A DNA stretch of 64,000 nt from Lunularia cruciata (GCA_948567375.1 OX419758.1:14947001-15011000); one strand, 5' to 3'. Counted from the stretch's first letter, positions 9,776 through 21,353 are shown. Notes: generated by a model not told the origin, from the letters alone. Numbers and translations: made by a program.

Positions 9776-12180
9776 ATGTACCTTGCGGCCTTACTGGCTC
9801 TATAAGGAAGCAGAGAAGCGAGGGAAGGAAGAAGAATAATGCGCAAAGATCCCGAAAGGCAACCTCACAATTGATTGTTGTGAATGGAATCCTACAAGGT
9901 AATCAAGTGAGAGTATTAATAGATCCAAGAGCAACAGAGAATTTCTTGTCTCGCTCTGTTGCAATCAGATTGGGAATGGATCTAAAGAGAGATGGAAGTG
10001 AAGAAGTAGAGTTACCAAATGGGCAAACGGAGAGGATTGAATCATTACCAAGACGGGTAACCCTCTCTGTAGGAGAATATCAGGAAGCAATTGAGTGGCG
10101 AGTGATACAGTTAGCCCATTATGATGCAATTTTAGGCATGCTATGGATGGAGCAGTACAACCCAATGGTGGATTGGAGGAAGAAAGTAGTGAGAACCCAC
10201 CAATGGTCAATCATTGGGGTTAAAGAAAAATCACAGAGGCAGAAACTGCCTCTATATGTCGTAGGGACGACAACTGTCTGTAAGACCGATAGATGTTTTT
10301 TGGGTCTAATAAGAGAAGTCCAGAGTGCACAACTCACAGGACAAATTCCTGAGAAATTGAAGGATGTGGTGGATGAGTTTCAAGATGTCTTTCCCGATGA
10401 TCTACCCTCAAGATTACCACCTAAAAGGCGAGTAGATCACAAAATAGAGACACTCCCGGGGAAGACACCTCCTTGTAAGGCCCCATATCGCCTATCACCT
10501 CATGAGTTGGAAGAGTGTAAGACTCAAATTGAGGAGATGCTACAAAAAGGGTTCATCCAACCTAGCGTATCACCATATGGGGCCCCTGTCTTGCTTGTGA
10601 AGAAGAAGGATGGTACAATGCGCATGTGCATTGACTATCGGGGTCTCAATCAGCAAATAGTGAAGAACAAATACCCCTTACCTCGCATGGATGACCTGTT
10701 TGATCAACTCCATGGAGCGAGATACTTCACCAAACTGGACTTGCGGAGCGGTTACAATCAAATCCAAATTGTAGAGGAGGATGTGTACAAAACTGCTTTT
10801 CGAACCAGGTATGGCCACTTTGAGTATCTTGTGATGCCTTTTGGCCTCACCAATGCGCCTGCCACTTTCATGCGCACCACCATTCTAGCGGAATGTCATG
10901 ATTCGGCCATTGTAGCTCATGTTAGAGTGGACAAGACCTTGGAGGCAGTCAAGCGCCATTACTATTGGCCAAAGATGAGCAACGATGTGATGGACTATGT
11001 GCGCAGCTGCCTACTTTGTCAACAGAACAAAGCTTCTAATCAAGCTCCTGCAGGGCTCCTTCAACCTCTTCCCACTCCTACCCAACGTTGGGAACAAGTG
11101 AGTATGGATCTCGTTTGTGAATTACCCAAGACCACCTCAGGGTTTGACTCCATTGTGGTCTTTGTGGACCGGCTCAGCAAAATGATTCATGTACGCCCTA
11201 CCACCAAGAAAGTGACCGCTCCACAACTAGCTCAACTATACTTAGATGCAGTCTTTGCTCACCATGGCTTATCTAGAGTACTCATCACCGATAGAGGCAC
11301 CCAATTCACCAGTTTGTTTTGGCGAACACTCTTTGGGTTCTTCAAAACCAAGTTGGCCATGTCTACAGCTTACCACCCACAAACAGATGGCCAAACAAAG
11401 CGGGCTAATTGCACGATTGAAGACATGTTACGCGGCTTTACCTTAGAAGAGCAAGAGAGGTGGGACACCCTACTACCGTTGGTGGAATTTGCTTACAACA
11501 ATTCAGTGAATGCCTCCACCCATGTCACTCCGTTCTTCCTCATGTATGGTGAGCATCCCTTCACACCTTCTAGCTTGATGAAGATCCGTCCAGTGACTAC
11601 CAAGGTTGATGCAGTCAACACATTTGTTTCTAGAATCCAACAAGGTGTGGAGAGCGCCAAGCACAGGTTACAGATTGCGCAAAATTGACAAAAGCAGTAT
11701 GCTGATGCACACCGTAGGCATATGGAGTTCAATGTTGGGGATCAAGTGTGGCTATTGACAACCAACCTCACATTAGTTGGATCTCATAAGCTCAGACCTC
11801 GTTTTATTGGGCCTTTCTCGATTCTTTGTCGCATCGGCGCTGTGGCCTATCACCTTGAGCTACCACCACACATGAAGATCCATCCAGTGTTCCATGTCTC
11901 CCTATTACGTAGATATGCTCCCCGATCAGGCCAAGGTACTTCCACACAGGACATTCGACCTTGTCCGACAGTCATTGATGGCATAGAGGAATATGAAGTA
12001 GAGCGGATTCTCCAAAAGCGCATGCGTGGTACTCGCCATCCGCGGGTGGAATATCTAGTACAATGGAAAGGTTACCCTCTCTATGAAGCAACCTGGGAAC
12101 CCGCTGCCAATTTGGCACATGCACCGGTGTTGGTGCAAGCATTTGAGCAACAATTGCACAACGAGGACGTTGCGTCTTAA
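9730..12180 (+). pseudogene. Family-A pol (A1): protease, truncated RT fused to integrase, chromodomain
   Basis: One frame of 817 codons interrupted only by a TGA at 11686-11688. Protease text is [13 protein letters not shown], where D-S/T-G is expected, so the catalytic motif is altered to D-P-R. RT runs from [18 protein letters not shown] to [13 protein letters not shown], then jumps at about 10873 straight into the integrase ([13 protein letters not shown]); the F-L-D-D box, connection and RNase H are missing. The integrase zinc finger ends CLLCQQNK; the core keeps MDLV and ITDRG, but the third catalytic residue in [10 protein letters not shown] is Lys instead of Glu. The C-terminus is a chromodomain (EEYEVERILQKRM; YLVQWKGYPLYEATWEP), which in chromoviruses directs integration. 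The protein would be inactive. Confidence 0.88.
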
Positions 12181-12193
12181 AAGGAGAGAGGTC
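12179..12193 (+). other. Polypurine tract of A1
   Basis: Purine-rich aaaaggagagagg followed by tc immediately precedes LTR-A2, the expected primer site for plus-strand DNA. The same tract precedes LTR-A3 (17820-17834) and, inverted, follows the LTR at 57766-58502. Confidence 0.8.
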
Positions 12194-12931
12194 TGTAATA
12201 CCAAGGGTTAGCCATATGATCTAGATGTGAAATTTGGTTTGGTAACATCTAGAATGATTTTATACATGATGGTCAAAATAGATCAGATAGAAGTATCACC
12301 AAAAGAGTACTTCTACTAATAGGGCAGAAACCGAAATAGACTTGAGAACCTTAGAACCAATAGCTAGACATATGATTTAAAGGTGAGAATTGGTTTGGTA
12401 ACATCTGGAAGGATGTTACACATGATGGACTAAACAGATCAGAAAGAGGTATCACCAAAAGGGGACTTCTACTAATAGAGTAGGAACCGAAATATGCCTG
12501 AAATCTTTGAAGGCAATTTCGGAGGCCTAAACGGATGAATTAGGCCTCAAAAATGTGCAGATTCCTTCCCAACGGGAGAAATGTTGGCCTTCCCTCCCCC
12601 CTGGTTTGTCTCGTCAAGAGCTTTCCAATGGTACCTTACTCATGTGATTCTTAGATTCCTACAGGAAGATTCCCTAAAAGATTCCCTCCGGTCAAAGCTC
12701 GTTTGACCAACCAGATAGGACCTAGACCAGATAGGTCACCCATCCAAGTCAGTAATCCAAGGGTGGAGCTTGCTGACATGTCACCTATCTATGTCCCTAA
12801 TCCTATGGTGGAGCTTCCTTGGAGGAGATCCTCTTTGTCTATATAATAAAGAGAAGGTGCTCCCTTGGGGCATGGAATGTTTGAGTGTGCAATCTGTGTT
12901 TTCTCTCTTCTCTTGTCCTCAGAGTATTACA
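12194..12931 (+). repeat. LTR-A2, shared middle LTR of the array
   Basis: 738 bp, 3' LTR for A1 and 5' LTR for A2. It ends AGAGTATTACA at 12931 and is followed directly by internal sequence matching A1 from about 8310, so the primer-binding site and ~227 bp of leader are deleted in A2. Direct repeats of ~156 bp lie at 12201-12356 and 12357-12512. Confidence 0.93.
12201..12512 (+). repeat. Two imperfect ~156-bp direct repeats within LTR-A
   Basis: Unit 1 (12201-12356) and unit 2 (12357-12512) share the words ggtttggtaacatct, gtatcaccaaaag and acttctactaatag at a constant offset of 156. They occupy the upstream part of the LTR, upstream of the TATA box, where enhancer duplications are common. 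Every LTR-A copy in the window has both units. Confidence 0.85.
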
Positions 12932-12935
12932 GCAG

Positions 12936-13275
12936 ATGAGAGTATTGCTAGTTTATCACTTTGGTGCGAAATTCATGGACAGAGTGATGAACTCACCAAA
13001 CCCGGTGATTCTACCTATGGTGATACATGACAGAGAGTGGGATTTGACGATCTACATTCTATTATGATAATATGGATATGAATGTCCCAAATCCTCTCCC
13101 TTTCAACACTCAAGTAGAAATCCGTTATGTAGTGAGGCCGAAATTGATGTTTAGAGATTTTGTGGTTAGGAATTTTGGTGAGGAGTATTATCAACAAGTG
13201 ATAGCTTCTGAGGTCCCAATGGTAGTTCTGATAGTTCGTGCGCCTTGCAGAGTGATTATATTGACTCTGTATTGA
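12936..13275 (+). pseudogene. Leader ORFs of A2: truncated copy a and intact copy b
   Basis: Copy a survives only from MRVLLVYHFGAKFMDRV (12936-13067), because the deletion after LTR-A2 removed its start. Copy b (13072-13275, 67 residues, MDMNVPNPLPFN...) is complete and differs from A1 by a single residue as far as I can see (Ser to Cys near the end). Confidence 0.55.
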
Positions 13276-13308
13276 AGTAGACGTTAGCAATTGGGTGTTG
13301 CAAGAACC

Positions 13309-14397
13309 ATGGATCCGCAGTTGCAAGAGCTGGTGCAAGGAATGCAAGGGATGTTGAATGAATTTCGAGAGATTAAGATGACCATGGAGACATTGCAAAG
13401 TCAAGTGCAGATCCTCAGGAACGATCAAGCCATGCAAGAAGAAGAGCCGTCTCAACACCCAATACCTGCGACTGAAGTACTTGGAGAGGCACCCGTGCCT
13501 ACGAACCCTATCAATGATGAAGCCACATTGCTACTCCGGATGAAGAAGACCTGCAACATCGAGGCTTACAAGGGGTAGCGTACGATGGGAGTAGTGGAGA
13601 ATTGGATCTCGAGAATGAATCGATATTTTTGATTGTTCTCAACAGAGATCACAGAGCATGCTGCAGGCGTGTTTGCATGTGGGTACTTGACCGATAAAGC
13701 CCTCACATGGTATGATGCTTGGGAACGATCCATGCTAGCAGAGAGAAGGGAGGTCACATGGACAGCAATGCAAGAAGGACTGCTCAAGAATTTCCAATCG
13801 ATGGATTTTGTGCAGATGGCTCGAACCCGACTATGGGGATTGAGACAAAAGAATAGCGTACAAGAGTATGTGGAGGCATTTCTGGATCTACAAGTCGCAA
13901 TTACCAACATGAGTCCAGCAGAGGCTCTCGACAATTTCAAACGAGGGTTAAAAGAGCGGATTCGCCAAGAAGTCATGGTGCAAAACCCTCACATGGTATT
14001 TGAAGCTATTGCTTGTGCGCAGAGAATAGCCGGAGCATTAGGTGGAGGTGAAGGAGTAGTTCCACCTCAACATTATCGGGCAGAAATGCCACACATGGGT
14101 GGACCAGTACCGATGGAATTGGGCAACCTTTGATTCCGGGATCGAGGAGCATGGCCGCTTCAAGGAGAGCGGGGACGGGTAGAAGAACAAAGAGATGGAG
14201 TCCCACGAGGAGAAGGGACTCGAGGAGAACAACGCCATTGTTACAATTGTGACCGTATTGGACACATATCTACCAATTGTCGCACTCGTTTCCCTAGAGG
14301 CCCTCAGCCTTCGTACAGGTGATCTTTGAACAACATGGAGAGGCACATTGAAGAGGAGGAGGTGGAAACCACTTCGGAAAACAAAGATCACCAGTAA
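13309..14397 (+). pseudogene. Family-A gag (A2), with in-frame stops
   Basis: Same 363-codon frame as A1 gag, nearly identical. In-frame stops are TAG at 13576-13578, TGA at 13630-13632 (the stop shared with A1 and A4) and TGA at 14131-14133. The zinc knuckle here is complete: CYNCDRIGHISTNC, a CX2CX4HX4C motif. Confidence 0.85.
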
Positions 14398-17300
14398 ATG
14401 TACCTCACGGCCTTACTGGCTCAATAAGGAAGCAGAGAAGCGAGGGAAGGAAGAAGAATAATGCGCAAAGATCCCGAAAGGCAACCTCACAATTGATTGT
14501 CGTGAATGGAATCCTAGAAGGTAATCAAGTGAGAGTATTAATAGATCCAAGAGCAACAGAGAATTTCTTGTCTCGCTCTGTTGCAATAAGCTTGGGAATG
14601 GATCTAGAGAGAGATGGAAGTGAAGAAGTAGAGTTACCAAATGGGCAAACAGAGAGGATTGAATTATTACCTAGACGAGTAACCCTCTCTGTAGGAGAAT
14701 ATCAGGAAGCAATTGAGTGGCGAGTGATACAGTTAGCCCGTTATGATGCAATTTTAGGCATGCCATGGATGGAGCAGTACAACCCAATGGTGGATTGGAG
14801 GAAAAAAGTAGTGAGAAACCACCAATGGTCAATCATTGGGGTTAAAGAAAAATCACTCAGGCAGAAACTGCCTCTATATGTCATAGGGACGACAACTGTC
14901 TGTAAGACCGATAGATGTTTTCTGGGTCTAATAAAAGAAGTCCAGAGTGCACAACTCACAGGACAAATTTCTGAGAAATTGAAGGATGTGGTGGATGAGT
15001 TTCAAGATGTCTTTCCCGATGATCTACTCTCAGGATTACCACCTAAAAGGCGAGTAGATCACAAAATAAAGACACTCCCGGGGAAGACACCTCCTTGTAA
15101 GGCCCCATATCGCCTATCACCTCATGAGTTGGAAGAGTGTAAGACTTAAATTGAGGAGATGCTACAAAAAGGGTTCATCCAACCTAGCGTATCACCATAT
15201 GGGGCCCCTATCTTGTTTGTGAAGAAGAAGGATGGTACAATGCGCATGTGCATTGACTATCGGGGTCTCAATCAGCAAACAGTGAAGAACAAATACCCCT
15301 TACCTCGCATGGATGACCTGTTTGATCAACTCCATGGAGCGAGATACTTCACCAAACTGGACTTGCGGAGCGGTTGCAATCAAATCCAAATTGTAGAGGA
15401 GGATGTGTACAAAACTGCCTTTCGAACCAGGTATGGCCACTTTGAGTATCTTGTGATGCCTTTTGGCCTCACCAATGCGCCTGCCACTTTCATGAGCCTA
15501 ATGAATGACATATTTCGTCCATACTTGGATAAGTCTGTTATCGTCTTCTTGGATGATATCTTAGTATATAGTAGCACGATGATAGAACACAAACAACATC
15601 TACGAGAGGTCCTCCAGATTCTAAGACAGAATCAATTGTACGCCAAAATCTCAAAGTGTGAGTTTGGCAAGTCTGAAGTAGACTACTTAGGGCATAGAGT
15701 AAGTGCAGAGGGCATTCAAGTATTGACAGATAAAATAGAGGTCATTCAAAAATGGAGTGCCCCATGAGATCAGACTCAACTTAAGAGCTTCTTGGGGTTG
15801 ACGGGATTCTATCGTAGATTTGTCAAGGACTTCTCCAAGGTTGCATAGCCTTTAACGGCACTACTTGGCAAGGGGAAGAAGTGGACATGGGGAACTGCAC
15901 AAGAGTTGGCCTTTCAAGAATTGAAGGCCGCCTTGCTACATGCACCAATCTTGAAGTGGTATGACCCAAAACGTCCAATCAAGTTGGCTACGGATGCATC
16001 AGGCGTAGTAATAGGAGCAGTCCTACAACAAGAGTGGCATGACGGATGGCATCCAATTGCATATTTCTCTCAAAAGTTGTTACCGGTAGAGCGCAACTAC
16101 CATACCACAGAACAAGAAGAGCTGGCCATCGTTCTAGCAACCAAGCATTGGAAGCACTACCTGGGCGAGAAGGCATTTGTAGTAGAGACAGACCACAAAC
16201 CTCTAGTCTACCTCGAGACGCAGAAGGATCTATCTCGTCGCCAAATTTGGTGGGCAGAGTGGCGACAATGCTTCAACATGACAATCACCTACCTAGAAGG
16301 TAAGAAGCAACTTGCAGATGCATTCACCCGCATGCAATGGCCAACAACTTGGCGGTAGAGGTTAAGATTAACACTGAATTCTGGCAAGAGATTCTAGCTG
16401 CTACAAAAATTGATCCACAGATTGTAGAAGCGCAATCGTCCAAAGGTGTCACCAGCACCCAAGGACTCACCTTTTGGGAGGGCCGATTGTGGATCCCAAA
16501 TGTCCCAAAATTACGCACCACCATTCTAGCGGAATGTCATGATTCGGCCATTGCAGCTCATGTTAGAGTGGACAAGACCTTGGAGGCAGTCAAGCGCCAT
16601 TACTATTGGCCCAAGATGAGCAACGACGTGATGGACTATGTGCATAGCTGTCTACTTTGTCAACAAAACAAAGCTTCTAATCAAGCTCCTGCAGGGCTCC
16701 TTCAACCTCTTCCCACTCCTACCCAACGTTGTGAACAAGTGAGTATGGATCTCGTTTGTGAATTACCCAAGACCACCTCAGGGTTTGACTCCATTGTGGT
16801 CTTTGTGGACCGGCTCAGCAAAATGATTCATGTATGCCCTACCACCAAGGAGGTGACCGCTCCACAACTAGCTCAACTATACTTAGATGCAGTCTTTGCT
16901 CACCATGGCTTCTCTAGAGTACTCATCACCGATAGAGGCACCCAATTCACCAGTTTGTTTTGGCGAACACTCTTTGGGTTCTTCAAAACCAAGTTGGCCA
17001 TGTCTACAGCTTACCACCCACAAACATATGGCCAAATAGAGCGGGCTAATTGCACAATTGAAGACATGTTACGCGGCTTCACCTTAGAAGAGCAAGAGAG
17101 GTGGGACACCCTACTACCGTTGGTGGAATTCGCTTACAAAAATTCAGTGAATGCCTCCACCCATGTCACTCCGTTCTTCCTCATGTATGGTGAGCATCCC
17201 TTCACACCTTCTAGCTTGATGAAGATCCGTCCAGTGACTACCAAGGTTGATGCAGTCAACACATTTGTTTCTAGAATCCAACAAGGTGTGGAGAGCGCCA

Positions 17301-17821
17301 AGCACGGGTTATAGATTGCACAAAATTGACAAAAGTAGTATGATGATGCACATCATAGGCACATGGAGTTCAATGTTGGGGATCAAGTGTGGCTATTGAC
17401 AACCAACCTCACATTAGTTGGATCTCGTAAGCTCAGACCTCGTTTTATTGGGCCTTTCTCGATTCTTTGTCGCATCGGTGCTGTGGCCTATCACCTTGAG
17501 CTACCACCACACATGAAGATCCATCCAGTGTTCCATGTCTCCCTATTACGCAGATATGCTCCTCGATCAGGCCAAGGTACTTCCACACAGGACATTCGAC
17601 CTTGTCCGACAGTCATTGATGGCATAGAGGAATATGAAGTGGAGCGGATTCTCCAAAAGCGCATGCGTGGTACTCGCCATCCGTGGGTGGAATATCTAGT
17701 ATAATGGAAAGGTTACCCTCTCTATGAAGCAACCTGGGAACCCGCTGCCAATTTGGCACATGCACCGGTGTTGGTGCAAGCATTTGAGCAACAATTGCAA
17801 AACGAGGACGTTGCGTCTTAA
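14352..17821 (+). pseudogene. Family-A pol (A2): protease, full RT-RNase H, integrase, chromodomain
   Basis: This copy retains the complete domain set. Protease motif [12 protein letters not shown] with the catalytic box [10 protein letters not shown] (about 15543-15572) and [12 protein letters not shown]. RNase H with LATDASGVVIGAVLQQ, TDHKPLVYLE and ADAFTRM. Integrase with zinc finger (AECHDSA...SCLLCQQNK) and core residues MDLV, ITDRG and the Glu in GQIERAN. Then the chromodomain. Breaks: TAA at 15147-15149, stops near 15765 and 15847, a one-base deletion near 16335 shifting frame into the integrase, TGA at 17327-17329, and a TAG in the chromodomain near 17701. It shows what A1 has lost. 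Confidence 0.88.
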
Positions 17822-17834
17822 AAGGAGAGAGGTC

Positions 17835-18574
17835 TGTAATACCAAGGCTTAGCCATATGATCTAGATGTGAAATTCGGTTTGGTAACATCTAGAATGATT
17901 TTATACAGGATGGTCAAAATAGATCAGATAGAAGTATCACCAAAAGAGTACTTCTACTAATAGAGCAGAAACTGAAATATACTTGAGAACCTTAGAACCA
18001 ATAGCTAGACATATGATTTAAAGGTGAAAATTGGTTTGGTAACATCTGGAAGGATGTTACACATGATGGACTAAACAGATCAGAAAGAGGTATCACCAAA
18101 AGGGGACTTCTACTAATAGAGTAGGAACCGAAATATGCCTGAAATCTTTAAAGGCAATTTCGGAGGCCTAAACGGATGAATTAGGCCTCAAAAATGTGCA
18201 GATTCCCCCCCCTAATGGAGGAAAGGCTGGCCTTCCCTCCTCCCTGGTTTGTCTCATCAAGAGCTTTCCAACGGTACCTTACTCATGTGATTCTTAGATT
18301 CCTACAGGAAGATTCCCTAAAAGATTCCCTCCGATCAAAGCTCGTTTGACCAACCAGATAGGACCTAGACCAGACAGGTCACCCATCCAAGTAAGTAATC
18401 CAAGGGTGGAGCTTGCTGACATGTCACCTATCTGTGTCCCTAATCCTATGGTGGAGCTTCCTTGGAGGAGATCCTCTTTGTCTATATAATAAAGAGAAGG
18501 TGCTCCCTTGGGGCATGGAATGTTTGAGTGTGCAATCTGTATTTTCTCTCTTCTCTTGTCCTTGGAGTATTACA
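17835..18574 (+). repeat. LTR-A3, 3' LTR of the array
   Basis: 740 bp with TG...CA ends. In the first 100 bases I count three differences from LTR-A2, so the array is fairly young. It is followed by AGAC and the continuation of the host LTR-A. Confidence 0.93.
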
Positions 18575-19172
18575 AGACTTGAAAACCTTAGAACCAATAG
18601 TTAGACATATGATTTAAAGGTGAGAATTGGTTTGGTAATATCTAGAAGGATGTTACATATAATATAGTAAGTAGATTAACAAGATGTATCACAAACATAG
18701 GACTTCTACTAATAGGGTAGGAACTGAAATATGCCAAAAATCTTTAAAGGCAATTTTGGAGACCTAAATAAATGAATTAGGCCTCAAAAACTTACAAATT
18801 TCTCCCTAGAAAATAATAGATTGGCCTTCCCTCCCCTTGAATTATCTCATTGGAAGCTTTCCAATGGTACCTCAAACACGTGATTATGAGATTCCTCCAA
18901 GAATATTCCCTAAAAGATTCCCTCCGGTCAAAGCTTATTTGACTAACCAGATAGGAGCAAGACCAACATGTCACCCATCCAAGTAAGTAATCCAAGGGTG
19001 GAGCTTGCTGACATGTCACATATCTATGTGTCCAATCTTATGGTGGAGCTTCCTTGGAGGAGATCCTCTTTGTCTATATAATAAAGAGAAGGTGATCCAC
19101 TGGGGCATCGGAGTTGAGTGTGAAACTTGTGTTTGTGTGTTTCTTTTTCCCTACTATCCTTGCAACATTACA

Positions 19173-20936
19173 ATATGCCACCAAGGTATGGAGTCATTAT
19201 CTCTTGGGAGAATAAGTGATCATGCAAACCGATCACAAACCCTTGTTGTAGACATTACATTTGGAACACATGAAAAGTCAACATCATTGATGGAAGGAGC
19301 AACTCCAATTTTGTAATATAAAACTTGAGTAGAAACTGGGTTGGTTCCATGTCATCCCTAATGCCCTGTCATGATGACCTGATTTGAAGTCTCTTCCTCT
19401 CATCATGGAAACCATTACAATTGTATGAATCGACTTCAAGATCCAAAATGAGTTTAGGTCAGCTCTATAACAAGATCCATTCTTTTAGATAGTACATGGT
19501 CATCTTGCAACATGCAACAAGGAGCACAATGCATTCTCTTTCAAAGAAGGCCTTCTATTCCATGAGGACCAAATATATGTTCTAGCCAAGTGTGATCTCT
19601 GACTTGTGTGTCTCCAAGAAGCCCATGACTTACCAATTGTTGGTCACATGGGTGTGGACAAGACTTTGGGTAACCTCTATCACCAATGGTGGTGGCCCAA
19701 CATGGCACAAGATGTTTGAGAGTTTATCCAATTGTATGAGAGCTACCAACGTAACAAGGCCAACAACCAAAAACCAAGTGGACTCCTTCAACCACTCCCA
19801 TTCTCTTTGCTCGATGGGACCACATGAACTAGGATCTCATTACATCCTTACCCAAGACAAAGCAAGGTCACATAGCGATAGTGGTGTTTGTGGATAAGCT
19901 TAGTAAACAAATCCATTTGGACCAACCTTTGATATAGTGGATATTCCAACATTGGTGTAGATCTATTTTGTCATTGTCTTCAAGCATCATGGGATGTCTT
20001 GTGTACTCATCTCTGATTGTGATCCTTGTTCATTGGGAAATTTTGGCAAACATTCTTTTAGATACTCGGTACCAAGCTTGCCTTGTCCACGGCCTATCAT
20101 CCTCAAAATGATGGGCAGATTGAACATGTAAATTGCACCTTGAAAGATATACTTTGTGCCTTTATCATCCACTATACCAATTGGGATGAATATCTTGTAG
20201 TTGTGGAGTTTACATACAATAATTCCAAACATGCAAGCACCATATTCTCTTTTTTCTTCATCAATTTTGACCAAGATCCACTTGTTTCAGATTTCTTTCT
20301 TGCTCCTCCTCCATCTCATGTCCCTCACACTTCTACCTTCTTGACCACCATATTCCAATCCCTCCAACAAACCAAATCTCATCTCCTTGTTGTTTAGAAT
20401 CATCATAAACAATATACAGACCACCATCATTATGATCTCACTTTTCAAGTTGGTGATAAGGTCATCCTCTCCTCTAGTAATCTACCCCTCCTACTTGATA
20501 CCCAAGTTAGTAAACTCGCCCCTAATTGGATAAGACACTTTGTTGTCACCCATATTATCTCTCATGTTGCTTATCTATCTGTCTTGCTTTGTCATAAGCG
20601 CATCCATCCTATCTTTCATGTTTCCAAGTTGAAACCCTTTGTTCCTAACCCATCTTCTTTTTTCTCTTGAGTTCAACCTCCTTCTCCTCCTCCTCATGTC
20701 ACTATAAATGATCATGAGGAGTATGAAGGTGATTGTATCCTTGCACGTCACCACGTTCAATGAGGCTGCTGACAACATACGGAGTACAAAATCTTTTGGG
20801 AAGGATATCCCCTTCATGATGCCATATGAGAATCTCTCTCTCATCTCCAGAATGCAAAAATGGTCATCCAAGAGTTTGAAGCTTCAATGGCGATGAGGAC
20901 ATCACCAACAAGTGGTGGGTGGAATATGTAACAATT
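19173..20936 (+). pseudogene. Family-B RNase H end, integrase and chromodomain (B1), decayed
   Basis: Reading resumes after the LTR-A complex with ATKVWSHYLLG (RNase H). Integrase pieces are LPIVGHMGVDKTLGNLY, then LALSTAYHPQNDGQIEHVN around 20070-20130; the catalytic Glu survives, but the usual R after it is His. RKLAPNWIGPF-like text (SKLAPNWIRHFVV) and IHPIFHVSKLKPF follow, then INDHEEYEGDCILARHH and TEYKIFWEGYPLHDAIWE, a recognisable chromodomain. Stops and frame changes are frequent. Confidence 0.8.
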
Positions 20937-21353
20937 AGGAGTTTAGCAATGAAGTTAGTTAAGGCTAATAAAGGAGCAAATAGGACAAATTAACTTAGAA
21001 TATTCTAGAAGTATCTAAGGAGATTTTTGGGAAGCTTCTTGGCTAGCTTAGCTTGCACCCCAAGTACTTAGCTTCTAGTTGGAAACTTCTAAAAGCTTCC
21101 TACTAGCTTTGCTTGCAAGCTAAGTAACCAACTTCTAGAAAATAAATTTCTTGAGAAACTTCTCAATTAATTTTGCTTGCACTCCAAGAATGTGGCTCAA
21201 GGAAGCTTCTTGAGAAGCTTTTCAAGAGCCTTGTATGCTCCCTATAAATACCAAAGCCAAAGCTCATGCTAGGTATTTGGAGTTTCTCACACTCAAGTGT
21301 CCCAATATGATCTTCCATTCTCTTATTTCTCTCCCCAATCTCTATCTTTTACA
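20937..21353 (+). repeat. LTR-B, 3' LTR of B1
   Basis: 417 bp, TGTAAC start and TTTTACA end. A perfect GAAnnTTCnnGAA element lies at 20998-21010 and a TATA box (tataaata) at 21244-21251. Copia RT reading resumes immediately after it. Confidence 0.92.

Larger units (their letters stand above)
7346..18574 (+). mobile_element. Tandem family-A Ty3/gypsy chromovirus array: three LTRs, two internal regions
   Basis: LTR-A1 7346-8083, internal A1 8084-12193, LTR-A2 12194-12931, internal A2 12932-17834, LTR-A3 17835-18574. The middle LTR is shared. Flanks share AGAC (7342-7345 and 18575-18578), and the host LTR-A resumes at once, so the array sits at a single insertion site. A1 and A2 are nearly identical over long stretches. 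A1 lacks about 1 kb of RT/RNase H; A2 lacks the primer-binding site and leader start. Neither is autonomous. Confidence 0.92.
7198..19172 (+). mobile_element. Old LTR-A inserted in B1, itself split by the family-A tandem array
   Basis: The first 148 bp (7198-7345) and the remaining ~595 bp (18575-19172) together make one ~740-bp LTR-A without internal region. Outer flanks ATATA (7193-7197) and ATATG (19173-19177) match at four of five bases. Family-B RNase H reading resumes at 19173 (ATKVWSHYLLG). This copy is more diverged than the three LTRs inside it, so it is older. Confidence 0.85.
2546..21353 (+). mobile_element. Family-B Ty3/gypsy chromovirus (copy B1), interrupted twice
   Basis: LTRs of the same family lie at 2546-2958 and 20937-21353, both starting TGTAAC and ending TTTTACA. 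Between them, with inserts removed, about 4.8 kb encodes leader ORF, gag, protease, RT, RNase H, integrase and a C-terminal chromodomain-like region, in gypsy order. Inserts are a solo LTR-B (5337-6489) and the LTR-A complex (7198-19172). Flanks of the element are gtgag on the left and atgaa on the right, a weak remnant of a 5-bp duplication. All coding parts are broken. Confidence 0.88.
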
